Assembly: GCA_030682575.1 (NCBI GenBank)
Contig: JAUXNX010000016.1
Location: 124,001 to 188,000 of the forward strand
Length of the DNA stretch: 64,000 nucleotides
From: Gammaproteobacteria bacterium
Lineage (GTDB): Bacteria > Pseudomonadota > Gammaproteobacteria > Pseudomonadales > Pseudohongiellaceae
Direction of reading: 5' to 3'
The translations under genes and the position numbers were made by a program. Of this stretch, positions 51,750-60,321 are shown piece by piece. The notes beneath the pieces are model-generated. The model worked only from the letters and a program-made list of their open reading frames with translations, was not told the origin of the DNA and searched no databases. Within the stretch, counting starts at the first letter, position 1; each line of letters opens with the position of its first letter.

Positions 51750-53207
51750 CTACTCCTGCCAGTTGCGACCATCGCGTGCGATGAGTGCAATACTCTCCGA
51801 TGGCCCCCAACTCCCTGCAACGTAAGGCATAGGTCTCTGCTTGCCCGCATGCCAGCCAGCGGCAATGCCATCCACCCACTGCCACGCTGCTTCCACCTGA
51901 TCTGCGCGCATGAACAGAGTGGAATTGCCACGCATGACGTCCAGCAACAACCTTTCATATGCATCAGGCACACGTCGATGCGTGAAGACATCCGACAATG
52001 AAAGATTCAGCGACACCACCTCGAGCGGCATGGCATCGTCCAGCCCAGGCACCTTGTTGAGCAAATGCAGACGGATACCCTCTTCCGGTTGCAGGCGAAT
52101 CACCAGCCGGTTTGCCGTCCCGGAACGCATCTGGTCACCAAAGATGGCATGTGGCACCTCGTTGAATTGCACGACAATTTCCGAAAAACGCTTCTGCATG
52201 CGCTTACCGGTACGCAGATAGAATGGCACGCCCGCCCAGCGCCAGTTGTTGATCTCAGCCTTGATGGCCACGAACGTCTCCGTCAGCGAACCACTGGCTT
52301 TCGCGCCCTCTTCCTGCGTATAACCTGGCACCGCCTGTCCCCCATTGTTGCCAGCGACATATTGGCCACGCACGGTGTTGTCGTGCACGTCACGCTTGGA
52401 CATTGGTGCGAGACTGCGCAGAACCTTGAGCTTTTCATCGTGCACCGCCCAGGGTGCCAGCGATGCCGGGGGCTCCATGGCCACCAGACAAAGCAATTGC
52501 AGAAGATGATTCTGCACCATGTCCCGCAGCGCACCTGCCTCGTCGTAGAACTGCCAGCGCCCTTCCGCACCGACGGTTTCCGCAGCAGTAATCTGCACAT
52601 GATCAATGTAGTTGCTGTTCCACAGCGGCTCGAACAGTGCATTGGCAAAGCGCATTGCCAGCAGGTTCTGCACTGTTTCCTTTCCCAGGTAGTGATCGAT
52701 GCGATATACCTGATCTTCATCGAAAAGCGCCGCGAGACTGTTGTTGATCTGCAGGAAGGACTCCCGGTCATGACCAAGCGGCTTCTCGATCACTATTCGC
52801 ATGTTGTCGCGCACCAATCCCACTGCCCACAGCGACTGACAGATCGGCGCAAAGATGGCTGGTGGCGTGGCGAGATAAACGATGAGATCGCGACTGGTGT
52901 CGGTAAAGACATGGGTACGCAGCCTGGCCAACTCCGCTTCACTGGTGGCATTGATAGCCATATGCTGCAGCCGCGCGGAGAAGCGCTTCCAGACCGCCTC
53001 ATCCACAGCTTCCCCGTCTTTGTGTTTGAGCAGCAGAGAGCGAACCTTGTCCGCGAACCCTTCGGCGGAGGCCGAATTACGCGAAACGCTGACTATCCTG
53101 AGACAGGAAGGCAGGCAGCTATCGAGATCCAGGTGGTAGAGGGCTGGGTAGAGTTTGCGGAATGCCAGATCGCCATCACCACCGATTATCAATATGTCGC
53201 AAATCAT
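51750..53207 (-). CDS. zwf: Glucose-6-phosphate 1-dehydrogenase Zwf
   Basis: Oxidises glucose-6-phosphate with NADP+, the entry to the Entner-Doudoroff route here. It is 485 residues long. The cofactor fingerprint is IGGDGDLAFRKLYPALY (Gly-Asp in place of the usual GASGDL), with IEKPLGHDRESF, and the active-site His in YRIDHYLGKETVQNLL. The ATG at 53207 has a near-perfect GGGAGG six to seven bases upstream; the longer frame to 53342 is not conserved. It is the first gene of the carbohydrate run and divergent from marR. Confidence 0.96.
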   Translation of the reverse strand: MICDILIIGGDGDLAFRKLYPALYHLDLDSCLPSCLRIVSVSRNSASAEGFADKVRSLLLKHKDGEAVDEAVWKRFSARLQHMAINATSEAELARLRTHVFTDTSRDLIVYLATPPAIFAPICQSLWAVGLVRDNMRIVIEKPLGHDRESFLQINNSLAALFDEDQVYRIDHYLGKETVQNLLAMRFANALFEPLWNSNYIDHVQITAAETVGAEGRWQFYDEAGALRDMVQNHLLQLLCLVAMEPPASLAPWAVHDEKLKVLRSLAPMSKRDVHDNTVRGQYVAGNNGGQAVPGYTQEEGAKASGSLTETFVAIKAEINNWRWAGVPFYLRTGKRMQKRFSEIVVQFNEVPHAIFGDQMRSGTANRLVIRLQPEEGIRLHLLNKVPGLDDAMPLEVVSLNLSLSDVFTHRRVPDAYERLLLDVMRGNSTLFMRADQVEAAWQWVDGIAAGWHAGKQRPMPYVAGSWGPSESIALIARDGRNWQE

Positions 53208-53349
53208 CTGAACCTCCCATGGGCTTGTCCAAGACAAGCAACTCCCTTGCCATGTCATGGTGTGCGGCGATGGGACTGGTGTTGAGTCTACCTCATTCCC
53301 ATGACAATCATTGTACGGAGAAGAACAGTCAGCTGATTTCAATCGCTGC

Positions 53350-53379
53350 TTGCGTCATTTTAGTAAGCTAGCTTATTAT
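53350..53379 (+). promoter_or_regulatory. marR-emr promoter with embedded palindromic operator
   Basis: A perfect 12-base palindrome TAAGCTAGCTTA (53364-53375), extendable to 18 bases (53361-53378) with one mismatched pair, has the look of a MarR/SlyA-family operator. It lies between a possible -35 TTGCGT (53350-53355) and -10 TATTAT (53374-53379, 18-base spacer), so a bound repressor would block polymerase. The predicted transcript start near 53386 is only three or four bases before the marR ATG. Confidence 0.6.
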
Positions 53380-53389
53380 ATGTTTCATC

Positions 53390-53866
53390 ATGAATAAGAA
53401 CTTCGACAAGAGCCTCGGCTTTGCCATCCACGATGTCGCACGTCTGCTGCGCTGGAGCTTTGATCGCCAGTCCCAGGAGATCGGGCTTACGCGCGCGCAG
53501 TGGTCCGTACTCGCCCATCTGCATCGCGGCGATGGTATTCAACAGAAGACTCTGGCGCATTTGATGGACATCAAACCCATCACTCTGGCCCGTCATCTGG
53601 ACAGACTCGAAGTGGAGGCCTGGATCGAGCGCAGGGACGATCCGGATGACCGCCGTGCCAAGCGGGTGTATCTGAATCCGAAGGCGACTTCGGTCATCGA
53701 GACATTGAGCAGACTGGGACAGAAAGTCCGCAGACAGGCGATGGCAGGCATCAGCGCGGAAGAGGAAGAACAGTTCATGCAGACTCTGCTGCGCATCCGC
53801 AGCAACCTGTGCGCGAACGACGCTGGCGGACCTGACCTGAAATGCAGCACTGAACACGACGAATAG
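53390..53866 (+). CDS. MarR-family transcriptional regulator
   Basis: Winged-helix regulator of 158 residues, probably the repressor of the efflux genes behind it. The N-terminus DKSLGFAIHDVARLLRWSFDRQSQEIGLTRAQWSVLAHL, the recognition helix region KPITLARHLDRLEVEAW and the wing RRDDPDDRRAKRVYL are typical of the MarR/SlyA branch. The ATG at 53390 has no ribosome-binding site; with the promoter described at 53350-53379 the mRNA would be nearly leaderless. It is 19 bases before emrA and divergent from zwf. Confidence 0.9.
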   Translation: MNKNFDKSLGFAIHDVARLLRWSFDRQSQEIGLTRAQWSVLAHLHRGDGIQQKTLAHLMDIKPITLARHLDRLEVEAWIERRDDPDDRRAKRVYLNPKATSVIETLSRLGQKVRRQAMAGISAEEEEQFMQTLLRIRSNLCANDAGGPDLKCSTEHDE

Positions 53867-53885
53867 AGAACAAGGAACAATCCGA

Positions 53886-54920
53886 ATGAAAGGCAAATCC
53901 ATCTTGAGGCACCTGGTACTCCTGATAGTCGGCCCGGCCGTCATCGCAGGTGTGGCTGCATGGGTCTATCTGCATGGAGGGCGTTATGTCAGCACCGACA
54001 ACGCCTATGTCAAGCAAGACATCATCGCCGTCAGCAGCGAGATCTCCGGCCGTGTCGTGGAGGTTGTGCCAAAGGACAACCAGCGCATTACCAAGGGTCA
54101 GGTGCTGTTTCGCATTGATAACGAACCTTATCGCATCGCGCTGACAAAAGCGCAGGCAAACCTCGCCAGCGTCGGTGGCACAATCGAGAGCGAGAAGGCC
54201 AAGTACAGGAACGTGCAACTGGATATCCAGAAAGCTGAAACCGATGCGGAATTCCGCAGAAAGGAAATGGAACGTATCCGCCAACTGCTGACAACCCGCT
54301 CCATTCCAGTCGCGCAGTTCGATCAGGCGGAGTATGCATGGAAGAGCACGCAGAACGAATTGAATGCACGCAGGCAGGAACTGGAGGCAGCCAGAGCCGC
54401 GCTGATCGATCCGCAACTGCCGACTGAACAACATCCTCGTTATCTGCAGGCCCTTGCCGAACTGGAAAAGATTCAGCTCGACATCAGTCATCTGGAGATT
54501 CGCGCACCGGCGGATGGCATTGCCGCCAACGTATCCGTGCATGAAGGTGAATATGTGATGGCCGGGGCACAACTGTTCAGCATCGTCGATGACAGCAGTT
54601 TGTGGCTCGAAGCCAACTTCAAGGAAACGGATCTGACCTGGGTACGACCCGGTCAGGAAGTGACTGTGACCATAGACGCCTATCCAGGCGAAGAGTGGCT
54701 GGCGCGTGTCGATGGCATCACGCCTGCCACCGGTGCGGAATTTTCTCTGCTGCCCGCGCAGAACAGCTCGGGCAACTGGATCAAGGTGGTGCAACGCATC
54801 AAGGTCAACATCACGCTTGATGACTACAACGGCGAGCTGCCCCTGTCCGCCGGCATGAGTGCCGTCGTCAATATTGATACCGAACGCAAACGGTCATTAC
54901 CCTGGATAGCGGCAAACTGA
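53886..54920 (+). CDS. HlyD/EmrA-family membrane fusion protein
   Basis: Periplasmic adaptor of a tripartite efflux pump, 344 residues. It has an N-terminal membrane anchor (about 8-28, LVLLIVGPAVIAGVAAWVYL), the biotinyl-lipoyl half motif YVSTDNAYVKQDIIAVSSEISGRVVEV, a long coiled-coil hairpin (about 95-180), the second lipoyl half ISHLEIRAPADGIAANVSV and a beta-barrel (TDLTWVRPGQEVTVTIDAYPG). It resembles EmrA. AAGGAAC lies about ten bases before the ATG. It stands between marR and emrB; no TolC-like gene follows. Confidence 0.9.
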   Translation: MKGKSILRHLVLLIVGPAVIAGVAAWVYLHGGRYVSTDNAYVKQDIIAVSSEISGRVVEVVPKDNQRITKGQVLFRIDNEPYRIALTKAQANLASVGGTIESEKAKYRNVQLDIQKAETDAEFRRKEMERIRQLLTTRSIPVAQFDQAEYAWKSTQNELNARRQELEAARAALIDPQLPTEQHPRYLQALAELEKIQLDISHLEIRAPADGIAANVSVHEGEYVMAGAQLFSIVDDSSLWLEANFKETDLTWVRPGQEVTVTIDAYPGEEWLARVDGITPATGAEFSLLPAQNSSGNWIKVVQRIKVNITLDDYNGELPLSAGMSAVVNIDTERKRSLPWIAAN

Positions 54921-54940
54921 GTGCGAACGAGATCTCCGGC

Positions 54941-56494
54941 ATGACCACCTTTACCGCAACACCAACACCAGCAACACCAGCAACACCTCAATCGACAGAA
55001 AAGGACATTCCCTTTCGCGGATTGGTCACACTGTCCATCATGCTCGCGACGATCATGCAGGTGCTCGACACCACGATCGCCAACGTTGCCCTGCCCCACA
55101 TGCAGGGCAGTTTGTCAGCGACGCAGGATCAGGTGACCTGGGTTCTGACGTCCTACATCGTCGCCTCGGCAATCATGACATTGCCGACCGCATGGCTGGC
55201 CGGACGCTACGGTCGCAAGAATATCTTCCTGTTCGCCGTCGGTGGTTTCACCCTCACATCCGTTCTCTGTGGCATGGCGATCTCCATCGAACAGATGGTG
55301 CTGTTCCGCGTACTGCAGGGTTGCTTCGGCGCTGCGCTCGTGCCATTGGCCCAGGCCACCATGCTGGATATCAATCCACGCGAACGTCATGGCAAGGCTA
55401 TGGCGATGTGGGGTATGGGCGTGATGATCGGGCCGATCCTTGGCCCGACTCTCGGCGGCTGGCTCACCGAGTATTACAACTGGCGCTGGGTGTTCTACAT
55501 CAACCTGCCATTGGGCATCGTCGCATTCACCGGCATGTTGCTGTTCATGCCTGACTCCGAGCGCTCGGACCGCGCCTTCGACAAGTTTGGCTTCCTGATG
55601 CTCTGTGTGATTATCGGCAGCGCACAGCTGCTCATGGATCGCGGCGAACACTCTGGCTGGTTTGGCTCACGGGAAATCCTGCTCTATGCCGCACTGGCAG
55701 GTTCCGCATTGTGGATGTACATAATCCACTCCATGCGCACTGACAATCCGTTCCTGTCACCCGCGCTATTTCGTGACAGGAATCTGATAACCAGTCTGGT
55801 GTTCATCTTCTTCATCGGCATCATCCTGTTGGCAACCATGGCACTGCTTCCACCGTACATGCAGAACCTCATGGGTTACCCGGTAATGGATGTCGGGATC
55901 ATCATGGCGCCACGTGGCATCGGTACGATGCTCGCGATGATGATGGTGGGACGTCTGAGCAACAGCGTGGATGTGCGCGTCTTGATTCTATTCGGCCTCG
56001 GTTGCACTGCATCATCGCTGTTCGCCATGACTGGCTTCAGCACCTATGTGCCTCCACAGACGTTGGTATGGACCGGAATGCTGCAGGGGTTTGGCCTCGG
56101 ATTCATCTTCGTACCGCTAAGCACAGTCGCCTACGCCACGCTCGCACCGCAGTTACGGGCAGAAGGCGCGAGTGTGTTCAGCCTCTCACGCAACATGGGC
56201 AGTAGTGTTGGCATCTCGGTAGTGATGGCGGTACTGAGCAGAAACATGCAGACCAACCACGCCTACCTGACCGAGAACGTCACTGCGGAAGCGGTTGGTG
56301 CCAACTGGTCGCAGGTGCCACAAAGCCTGTTCGACAATGCCGCGGGCATGCTGGGAATGATTGACGCAGAGATTACCAGACAAGCAGCAACCATCGCCTA
56401 TCTGAACGACTTCAAACTGATGATGTGGGTGGTGATTGCAGCGGCGCCACTGGTGCTGCTGCTAAGAAAGGCGGCGCCGAGAACAGCACATTGA
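54941..56494 (+). CDS. DHA2-family MFS multidrug efflux transporter, EmrB-like
   Basis: Proton-driven inner-membrane exporter of 517 residues with 14 predicted membrane segments. LDTTIANVALPHMQGSLSATQDQVTWVLTSYIVASAI and WLAGRYGRKNIF (motif A) are EmrB signatures, and motif C appears as GMGVMIGPILGPTLGGWLTEYYNWRWVFYINLPLG. The N-terminal tail is a short Thr-Pro-Ala repeat coded by tandem nine-base units. It follows the adaptor gene by 20 bases. It is convergent with the cytochrome gene, one base apart. Confidence 0.93.
   Translation: MTTFTATPTPATPATPQSTEKDIPFRGLVTLSIMLATIMQVLDTTIANVALPHMQGSLSATQDQVTWVLTSYIVASAIMTLPTAWLAGRYGRKNIFLFAVGGFTLTSVLCGMAISIEQMVLFRVLQGCFGAALVPLAQATMLDINPRERHGKAMAMWGMGVMIGPILGPTLGGWLTEYYNWRWVFYINLPLGIVAFTGMLLFMPDSERSDRAFDKFGFLMLCVIIGSAQLLMDRGEHSGWFGSREILLYAALAGSALWMYIIHSMRTDNPFLSPALFRDRNLITSLVFIFFIGIILLATMALLPPYMQNLMGYPVMDVGIIMAPRGIGTMLAMMMVGRLSNSVDVRVLILFGLGCTASSLFAMTGFSTYVPPQTLVWTGMLQGFGLGFIFVPLSTVAYATLAPQLRAEGASVFSLSRNMGSSVGISVVMAVLSRNMQTNHAYLTENVTAEAVGANWSQVPQSLFDNAAGMLGMIDAEITRQAATIAYLNDFKLMMWVVIAAAPLVLLLRKAAPRTAH
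54959..54988 (+). repeat. Short tandem repeat in the emrB-like gene start
   Basis: About three copies of a nine-base unit related to CAACACCAG code for the TPTPATPATP stretch near the N-terminus. Such a repeat may change length in steps of three residues without a frameshift. Confidence 0.6.
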
Positions 56495-56495
56495 A

Positions 56496-56939
56496 CTACC
56501 TCGGCAAATAGACCTTATGGCAATTCTCGCAGGGTGGGTAAAGCTCGTCGTTGCCTGCGGCAAACAGCGCTTCTTCATCGCGATTCTGGATGGCGCGGAT
56601 GGCACTTCGTGACGCGGCCATCATGGCCTGAGTATATTCCTGCCAGTCGGCATTCTGTGCCTGTTCCCGATAAGCACCGTCCGGCCCGCCCTGGGAGATC
56701 AAGGTGCCTGCCGCAATGACCGTCAGCGCTGCCTGTTCCAGTTCCTGCCACTCGGTATCAGTCTGCACATCGTTCGCTGCCCAGATCCTGTTGGTGGTAG
56801 GCGCAATCACCGACAGCATGATTTCGCGCATGTTCAATCCCGGATCGGTCTGTGTCCACGCAGGCGCAGCCACAAACAAAATAGCCACCAAAGCTGCTGC
56901 AGAACTCACTACTTGTACTCCACGCCCTGTCGTCTTCAT
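56496..56939 (-). CDS. Exported cytochrome c'-like protein
   Basis: A 147-residue protein with a signal peptide (VSSAAALVAILFVAAPAWTQ). It has one heme-binding CXXCH near the C-terminus (YPPCENCHKVYLPR), the placement seen in class II cytochromes c (cytochrome c' and c-556), and an otherwise helical body compatible with a four-helix bundle. A Met in LNMREIML near the mature N-terminus could be the sixth ligand, as in c-556. Role unknown: electron carrier or gas sensor. The ATG at 56939 has AGGAAC upstream. It follows a small membrane protein gene by 34 bases, so the two are probably co-transcribed. Confidence 0.8.
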   Translation of the reverse strand: MKTTGRGVQVVSSAAALVAILFVAAPAWTQTDPGLNMREIMLSVIAPTTNRIWAANDVQTDTEWQELEQAALTVIAAGTLISQGGPDGAYREQAQNADWQEYTQAMMAASRSAIRAIQNRDEEALFAAGNDELYPPCENCHKVYLPR

Positions 56940-56973
56940 GTTGTTCCTGTTTGATAGCCATGTTCGGTTGCTT

Positions 56974-57459
56974 TCAGCTCTGGGTTCTACCCGAGGACAC
57001 CATCTCTTCCACATAAAGCACAAAGCTCGGGTCTTCGCCGCGCAAAAGCTTCGGCAGGGCATCGCGAAAGTTGGGATTCTGACACCATTCCAACATATAG
57101 TCTTCCCAGGAGTTCCAGCGGCGCACCTGCTTGGGAGCCATGTCATCCTCGTGCAATAACAGATAGGCACGCTCGAATAGTGAAGTCAGCATGGCAAAAA
57201 TGATAAGTTGCCGCTCCCGCTGCTCTTCAGTCAGATTGGTTGTCTCGACTGAGAACAAACGCAGATCGGGATTCTCCAATGCCACCTTGAGAAAATCCTG
57301 ATAGTTGTCCGAGAGAAGTTGATATACCGCCTCTTCCTCGTTCTCACGCTCCTTGTGTTGCTCGAACAGAAACACAATGATCGCCAGCGGCAGACCGATC
57401 ACGGTCACGACGTAACTCAATAATTCCCAGGTTTCCACTGACACCGCAATCTCCCACAT
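56974..57459 (-). CDS. Small membrane-anchored protein of unknown function
   Basis: A 161-residue protein with one N-terminal membrane segment (about 12-32, LLSYVVTVIGLPLAIIVFLF) and then a charged helical cytoplasmic domain (QHKERENEEEAVYQLLSDNYQDFL, LTSLFERAYLLLHEDD, RRWNSWEDYMLEWCQNPNF). I have a vague memory of similar uncharacterised bacterial proteins, but no function. It precedes the cytochrome c'-like gene on the same strand, which is the only functional hint. A terminator upstream (57494-57534) separates it from the next gene. Confidence 0.7.
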   Translation of the reverse strand: MWEIAVSVETWELLSYVVTVIGLPLAIIVFLFEQHKERENEEEAVYQLLSDNYQDFLKVALENPDLRLFSVETTNLTEEQRERQLIIFAMLTSLFERAYLLLHEDDMAPKQVRRWNSWEDYMLEWCQNPNFRDALPKLLRGEDPSFVLYVEEMVSSGRTQS

Positions 57460-57493
57460 CCGTCAGACTGATGCCGGATTATGCGCTTTTTGC

Positions 57494-57534
57494 ACAATAA
57501 AAAAAGGAGTGGAGCCACACAGCTCTCACTCCTT
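57494..57534 (-). terminator. Intrinsic terminator of the exported-protein gene
   Basis: Read leftward, AAGGAGTGAGAGC (57534-57522) and GCTCCACTCCTT (57515-57504) pair, with one unpaired base, around a six-base loop, followed by a run of T (57503-57494 on this strand: seven T, then ATT). It ends the transcript of the 57568-58062 gene. Confidence 0.85.
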
Positions 57535-57567
57535 GAAAAAGGGAAAAACCTCTTCCTTGCAGGAATT

Positions 57568-58062
57568 TCAATCCAGATCGAAATCGATCTCCATACCATT
57601 GACCAGCACTTGATAGTTGCCTGCCGGGAGATCTTTCACATCCAGTGGGATAGTGTCCTGATAAGGATCGATCACCTGGGCGCAGGCCACCAGGGTCTGC
57701 AGCGGAGTCTCGGTCAGCACCACAAAGAAGTGGTTGCCCTTGCGTTTGACGATGGTGTCCACGTCTATGCAGGGATTGGAACGACTGCCCACGACTTCCA
57801 GTTCCACCTGCACAGGGTTGGTCTCGATCACCGCCACGGAAATCTCGTCCAGATGTACGAGGTTCTTGGTTTCCGCCGCTATCGCCTGGAAATCGCCGTT
57901 CGGGGTCAGTGCCAGGCGAATATTGCTGTAGTAGCGTGTCTCCCCTCCCTGAACCACGATGCCTTCGTCAATGCTCAATACGTTGTCCAGAAACAGCGCC
58001 GGTTCTGCCAGCACTGTCAGCGGCAACAAACTGCAAACCATACCAATCAGCCAATCTTTCAT
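57568..58062 (-). CDS. Exported protein of unknown function, possible RstA target
   Basis: A 164-residue periplasmic protein with a signal peptide (MKDWLIGMVCSLLPLTVLAE). It has a beta-rich region with RYYSNIRLALTPNGDFQAIAAE and a second part with Cys residues (SRSNPCIDVDTIV and LVACAQVIDPY), possibly disulfide-bonded, and LPAGNYQVLVNG near the end. I do not recognise the family. The ribosome-binding site AAGGAGGAACG is nearly perfect. An RstA-box-like site lies 115 bases upstream, and the gene sits directly behind rstB. A clear terminator follows. Confidence 0.7.
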   Translation of the reverse strand: MKDWLIGMVCSLLPLTVLAEPALFLDNVLSIDEGIVVQGGETRYYSNIRLALTPNGDFQAIAAETKNLVHLDEISVAVIETNPVQVELEVVGSRSNPCIDVDTIVKRKGNHFFVVLTETPLQTLVACAQVIDPYQDTIPLDVKDLPAGNYQVLVNGMEIDFDLD

Positions 58063-58176
58063 ACTACGTTCCTCCTTGGGGTTGATGCTTCGGGTGCTTC
58101 CCAGCGCACTGTCTGGAAATTGCAGCTATTGTGCAATCCGGCACGCCGTAATTCTGTGGATGTCGTGTATGAAAAG

Positions 58177-58190
58177 TGTGACCAAATGTA
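58177..58190 (-). promoter_or_regulatory. RstA-box-like site upstream of the exported protein
   Basis: On the minus strand the site reads TACATTTGGTCACA, matching 11 of 12 fixed positions of the E. coli RstA consensus TACATNTNGTTACA as I remember it. It lies in the 143-base gap between rstB and the 57568-58062 gene and can only serve that gene. Confidence 0.55.
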
Positions 58191-58205
58191 TGCAGGAGGG
58201 CTGTA

Positions 58206-59561
58206 TTAGTGTCGCCGAGGCCATTGCAGCACGAAGCAGGCGCCATGTGGAATATTGTTCTCGACAATGATGTCACCACCATGGCGCTGTAGTATGCGCC
58301 GCGCAATCGCCAGCCCGAGGCCATAACCACCGGATTGTTTATCCCTGCTCGTATCCAGACGCGAGAACGGTTCAAAGACGAGCTGATGCTTGTCGCTGGG
58401 AATGCCGGGACCGTCGTCACTGATGCGAATGATCACACTGTGCTGTGACAGTGTCGCCATCACCGTCACTGAGGTTGCGGCGTAGCGCAGACTGTTGCGC
58501 AGGATGTTGTTCACCGCGCGCGCCATGAGCTCGGCATTGAAATCAGCAGTGAAGTCAGCATCCCCGGTGTACTTGTCATTCTCACCATCCAGTTCGACCC
58601 GGTACCGCACGCGAATGGGACTGGCGGCGTAAAGATCCATCTGTCGGTTCAACCACGCTTCAAGATGGATACTGCTCTGGCTGAAATGCAGATTCTCTTC
58701 GCTCAGGCGTGCATAACTGAGCATCTCATCGATCAACTCTTCCAGCTCCTGCACATCCGCTTTCATGGCGTTCAGGTAGTGGGATTTCTTTTGCACATCG
58801 TCAGTCTTGTCGAGAATTTCCATGCTGAATTTGAAACGTGCCAGAGGTGTGCGCAGTTCGTGAGAGACGGCATTGGTCAGATCGCGATGCGCAGTCACCA
58901 GATACTGAATGCGTTCGGCCATGCGATTGAAAGACTGCGCTACCGGCAAGATACTGGAGCGCGAATCTACTTCGACGCGGCTTGAAAAATCATCTCGTCC
59001 GAAACGGCTGGCGGCATGGCGCAGCGCGCTCAGATCTCGATAGAACGGCCGCACCCATAGAAACAGCAGAATGGCCACCAGCACGTAGTAGGAAATTATC
59101 ACGATCGTTTCGATGGAATCTTCTGAGGTGGTGGGTTCCGGCAAAGGACCCAGCGCCAGTACCTGACTCGAATCGCCCAGCAGTCGATAGAGAATCTCCT
59201 GTCCCTGGGAATCGAAACCAGACACCACTGCTCCCGTCAGTAGTGCTGTCAGAAATGCATCCTGCCCGGCAAAATCATCCTGGCTGTACAGTGTCAGAGG
59301 CAAACCGAGGGCCTGTTCCAGTTGCGGCTCAAGTGCTCGGAACCGTCCTGTCGTACCGGTATCGGACTCAGCGTCGTTTTGCCCCTGCAGTTGCAATTCA
59401 ACAAGGGCGAAGTCGGGCGCGTAACGCTGGGCGGCCTCGGCATTCTGTGCCGGTATCAGCCATACCAGAAGACTGTCCAGCGCCAGCGCGATGATGAGAA
59501 TTCCCGCAGCAATCGCCACGTAGGAGCGCAGGAAAAAGACTGAGGAAAAACGCTCTTTCAT
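58206..59561 (-). CDS. rstB: RstB-like sensor histidine kinase
   Basis: Inner-membrane kinase of 451 residues. TM1 is at about 10-32, a periplasmic sensor of some 120 residues follows, and TM2 is at about 152-172, then HAMP. The H-box is LTNAVSHELRTPLARFKFSMEIL (His near residue 236), the N-box NNILRNSLRYA, and G-boxes are DDGPGIP and GGYGLGLAIARRIL. HELRTPLARFKFSMEIL and the RR neighbour suggest the RstB group. The start at 59561 is seven bases behind the rstA stop; ATG 59582 would overlap rstA. Group assignment is by context. Confidence 0.85.
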   Translation of the reverse strand: MKERFSSVFFLRSYVAIAAGILIIALALDSLLVWLIPAQNAEAAQRYAPDFALVELQLQGQNDAESDTGTTGRFRALEPQLEQALGLPLTLYSQDDFAGQDAFLTALLTGAVVSGFDSQGQEILYRLLGDSSQVLALGPLPEPTTSEDSIETIVIISYYVLVAILLFLWVRPFYRDLSALRHAASRFGRDDFSSRVEVDSRSSILPVAQSFNRMAERIQYLVTAHRDLTNAVSHELRTPLARFKFSMEILDKTDDVQKKSHYLNAMKADVQELEELIDEMLSYARLSEENLHFSQSSIHLEAWLNRQMDLYAASPIRVRYRVELDGENDKYTGDADFTADFNAELMARAVNNILRNSLRYAATSVTVMATLSQHSVIIRISDDGPGIPSDKHQLVFEPFSRLDTSRDKQSGGYGLGLAIARRILQRHGGDIIVENNIPHGACFVLQWPRRH

Positions 59562-59568
59562 CCCCGCT

Positions 59569-60321
59569 TCAACTCCATGCATTGACGACGAAGAGATAGC
59601 CTTTTCCCCAGATGGTTCGGATGCGATAGGGTTGCTCGGAATTATCGTTGAGCTTTTTTCGCAAGCGTGAGATGCGCACATCCACGGTGCGATCCATGCC
59701 ATCGTACTCGATGCCACGAATATTGCTGTAGATGGTGTCGCGGCTCACGACTGAACCTGCATGCCTGACCAGCACACCCAGCAGCTCGAACTCCTGAGTG
59801 GTCAGGTCAACCTCTTTGCCGTCGAGCACTACCTGATGGGATTGCAGATTGACACGCAGATTCCCGAAAACGTATTCCTCTGTGCTGGTCACCTGGGCCG
59901 GTCGGGTACGACGCAACAGCGCACGCAGTCGCGCCAGCAGCACTGGCGGCTCGATGGGTTTGGTGACGAAATCGTCGGCACCCAGCTCCAGACCCATGAC
60001 ATGATCGATATCGCCGCTCTTGGCGGTGAGGATGAGAATCGGCCCTTGGTAGCTGCGCCGCAAACGGGTGCACACTTCAAGCCCATTCATGCCGGGCAAC
60101 ATCAGGTCGAGCACCACAATGTCCACCGCAGTTGCATCGAAACTCTCGACGGCAGCGTCACCACTGTGCTGCACAGTAATGATGAAATCTTCCTGTTGCA
60201 GGTAGTCACGCACCAGACTTGCCAGCCGCACGTCATCCTCGATCAGCAACAGGCGCACAGGGGCCGGTTTCTCAAGCGGTAATCGGGTGTCGTAACAATT
60301 GTCAGTCACAGGCGTCTTCAT
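59569..60321 (-). CDS. rstA: RstA-like OmpR-family response regulator
   Basis: A 250-residue regulator. The receiver domain has the acidic pair IEDD (29-30), phosphoacceptor Asp72 in VVLDLMLPGMNG, and the Lys in FVTKPIEPP. The OmpR-type winged helix follows, with LTTQEFELLGVLVRHAGSVVSRDTIYSNIRG and RTVDVRISRLRKKL. An unusual 20-residue N-terminal extension precedes VRLLLIEDD. The ATG at 60321 overlaps the DUF3019 stop by one base (TGATG). It is probably controlled through the direct-repeat site at 61877-61893. Confidence 0.88.
   Translation of the reverse strand: MKTPVTDNCYDTRLPLEKPAPVRLLLIEDDVRLASLVRDYLQQEDFIITVQHSGDAAVESFDATAVDIVVLDLMLPGMNGLEVCTRLRRSYQGPILILTAKSGDIDHVMGLELGADDFVTKPIEPPVLLARLRALLRRTRPAQVTSTEEYVFGNLRVNLQSHQVVLDGKEVDLTTQEFELLGVLVRHAGSVVSRDTIYSNIRGIEYDGMDRTVDVRISRLRKKLNDNSEQPYRIRTIWGKGYLFVVNAWS

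Noticed and set aside
52065-53285. A 406-codon open frame on the plus strand opposite zwf
   Set aside because: Antisense shadow of a clear glucose-6-phosphate dehydrogenase; no signal of its own.
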